Of a stretch of 13,649 nt of DNA, positions 13,554 to 13,649 are shown piece after piece. The number at the start of each line of letters is the position of its first letter. Position 1 is the first letter of the stretch. Source of the stretch: Candidatus Fermentibacterota bacterium (GTDB taxonomy: Bacteria; JAFGKV01); contig JAFGKV010000217.1 in the NCBI GenBank assembly GCA_016928395.1, positions 1 through 13,649 of the forward strand. Reading direction: 5' to 3'. The notes beneath the pieces were generated by a model. The model saw only the letters and a list, made by a program, of their open reading frames with translations. It was not told the origin of the DNA and searched no databases. The position numbers were made by a program, and so were the translations under genes.

Positions 13554-13649
13554 CTACGGCCTCCCGATGGAGAAGTACTCGAATCCGATGGCGCGCATCG
13601 CAGCGGGATCCAGCATGTTGCGGGCATCCACGAGAATCGGGTAGTTCAT
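13554..13649 (-). CDS. ugd: UDP-glucose 6-dehydrogenase, C-terminal end only (runs off the window)
   Basis: The minus strand from the window edge encodes 31 residues and a TAG stop, with no break in the frame: PILVDARNMLDPAAMR then AIGFEYFSIGRP. This is the conserved end of UDP-glucose/UDP-GlcNAc dehydrogenases (P.[LI].D.RN..D...M...GF.Y..IGRP), part of the UDP-binding domain. The enzyme oxidises UDP-glucose to UDP-glucuronate in two NAD+-dependent steps. The Met at the window edge (13649-13647) is internal, since full-length enzymes have about 430-450 residues. The stop overlaps the ribosome binding site of the GT2 gene. The family call is strong; exact substrate (UDP-Glc versus another UDP-sugar) cannot be settled from this piece. 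Confidence 0.82.
   Translation of the reverse strand: MNYPILVDARNMLDPAAMRAIGFEYFSIGRP

Overview
The window is GC-rich bacterial DNA from an organism I cannot name. The best hints come from the secreted proteins. One ends in a FlgD-Ig / type IX-like C-terminal domain (PNPF...YDIAGRLVRTL), which is common in FCB-group and neighbouring candidate phyla such as Eisenbacteria, Latescibacterota and WOR-3. Another is a long Gly-rich repeat protein of a kind I associate with uncultivated soil and aquatic bacteria. This placement is inference only. No rRNA, tRNA, CRISPR array, intact transposase or phage module was seen.

Layout. 1-1456 (+): 3' part of a large repeat protein built from 26-residue units, nine of them exactly in register. 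1457-1857: gene-free, with a perfect 34-bp palindrome, a degraded inverted-repeat (MITE-like) element and a hairpin. 1858-3792 (-): secreted papain-like (C39-type) protein with a CARDB domain and a C-terminal FlgD-Ig-like domain. 4046-4825 (+, divergent): TSUP (TauE/SafE) membrane transporter. 4857 to about 5510 (-): decayed, N-terminally truncated SWIM zinc-finger pseudogene. 5562-6074 and 6104-7867 (-, 29 bp apart): flavin-reductase-like protein downstream of a secreted glycosidase-like protein with a C-terminal Fn3-like domain. 7868-8424: gene-free divergent region with a CG-alternating palindrome. 8425-9474 (+): exported Ntn-hydrolase of the choloylglycine hydrolase / penicillin V acylase type. 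9566-10990 (-): B12-binding-type radical SAM protein whose GTG start lies in a hairpin. 11122-13649 (-): a compact operon, in transcription order UDP-glucose 6-dehydrogenase (3' end only), GT2 glycosyltransferase, AI-2E-family permease and adenosine-specific kinase, with gaps of 6 and 4 bp and an 11-bp overlap.

How the parts fit. The right-hand operon looks like UDP-glucuronate formation plus sugar transfer to a lipid carrier (cell-envelope glycosylation), translationally coupled to a permease and a small nucleoside-kinase-like protein. The left and middle parts mainly encode exported proteins (repeat protein, C39-like, glycosidase-like, Ntn amidase), consistent with a cell that degrades or remodels extracellular polymers and amides. 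I see no clear defence system or new multi-gene machine. The most unusual items are the hierarchical repeat protein, the palindromic elements at 1588-1807, the inactivated SWIM gene, the start-codon hairpin of the radical SAM gene, and the envelope operon ending in an adenosine-specific kinase.
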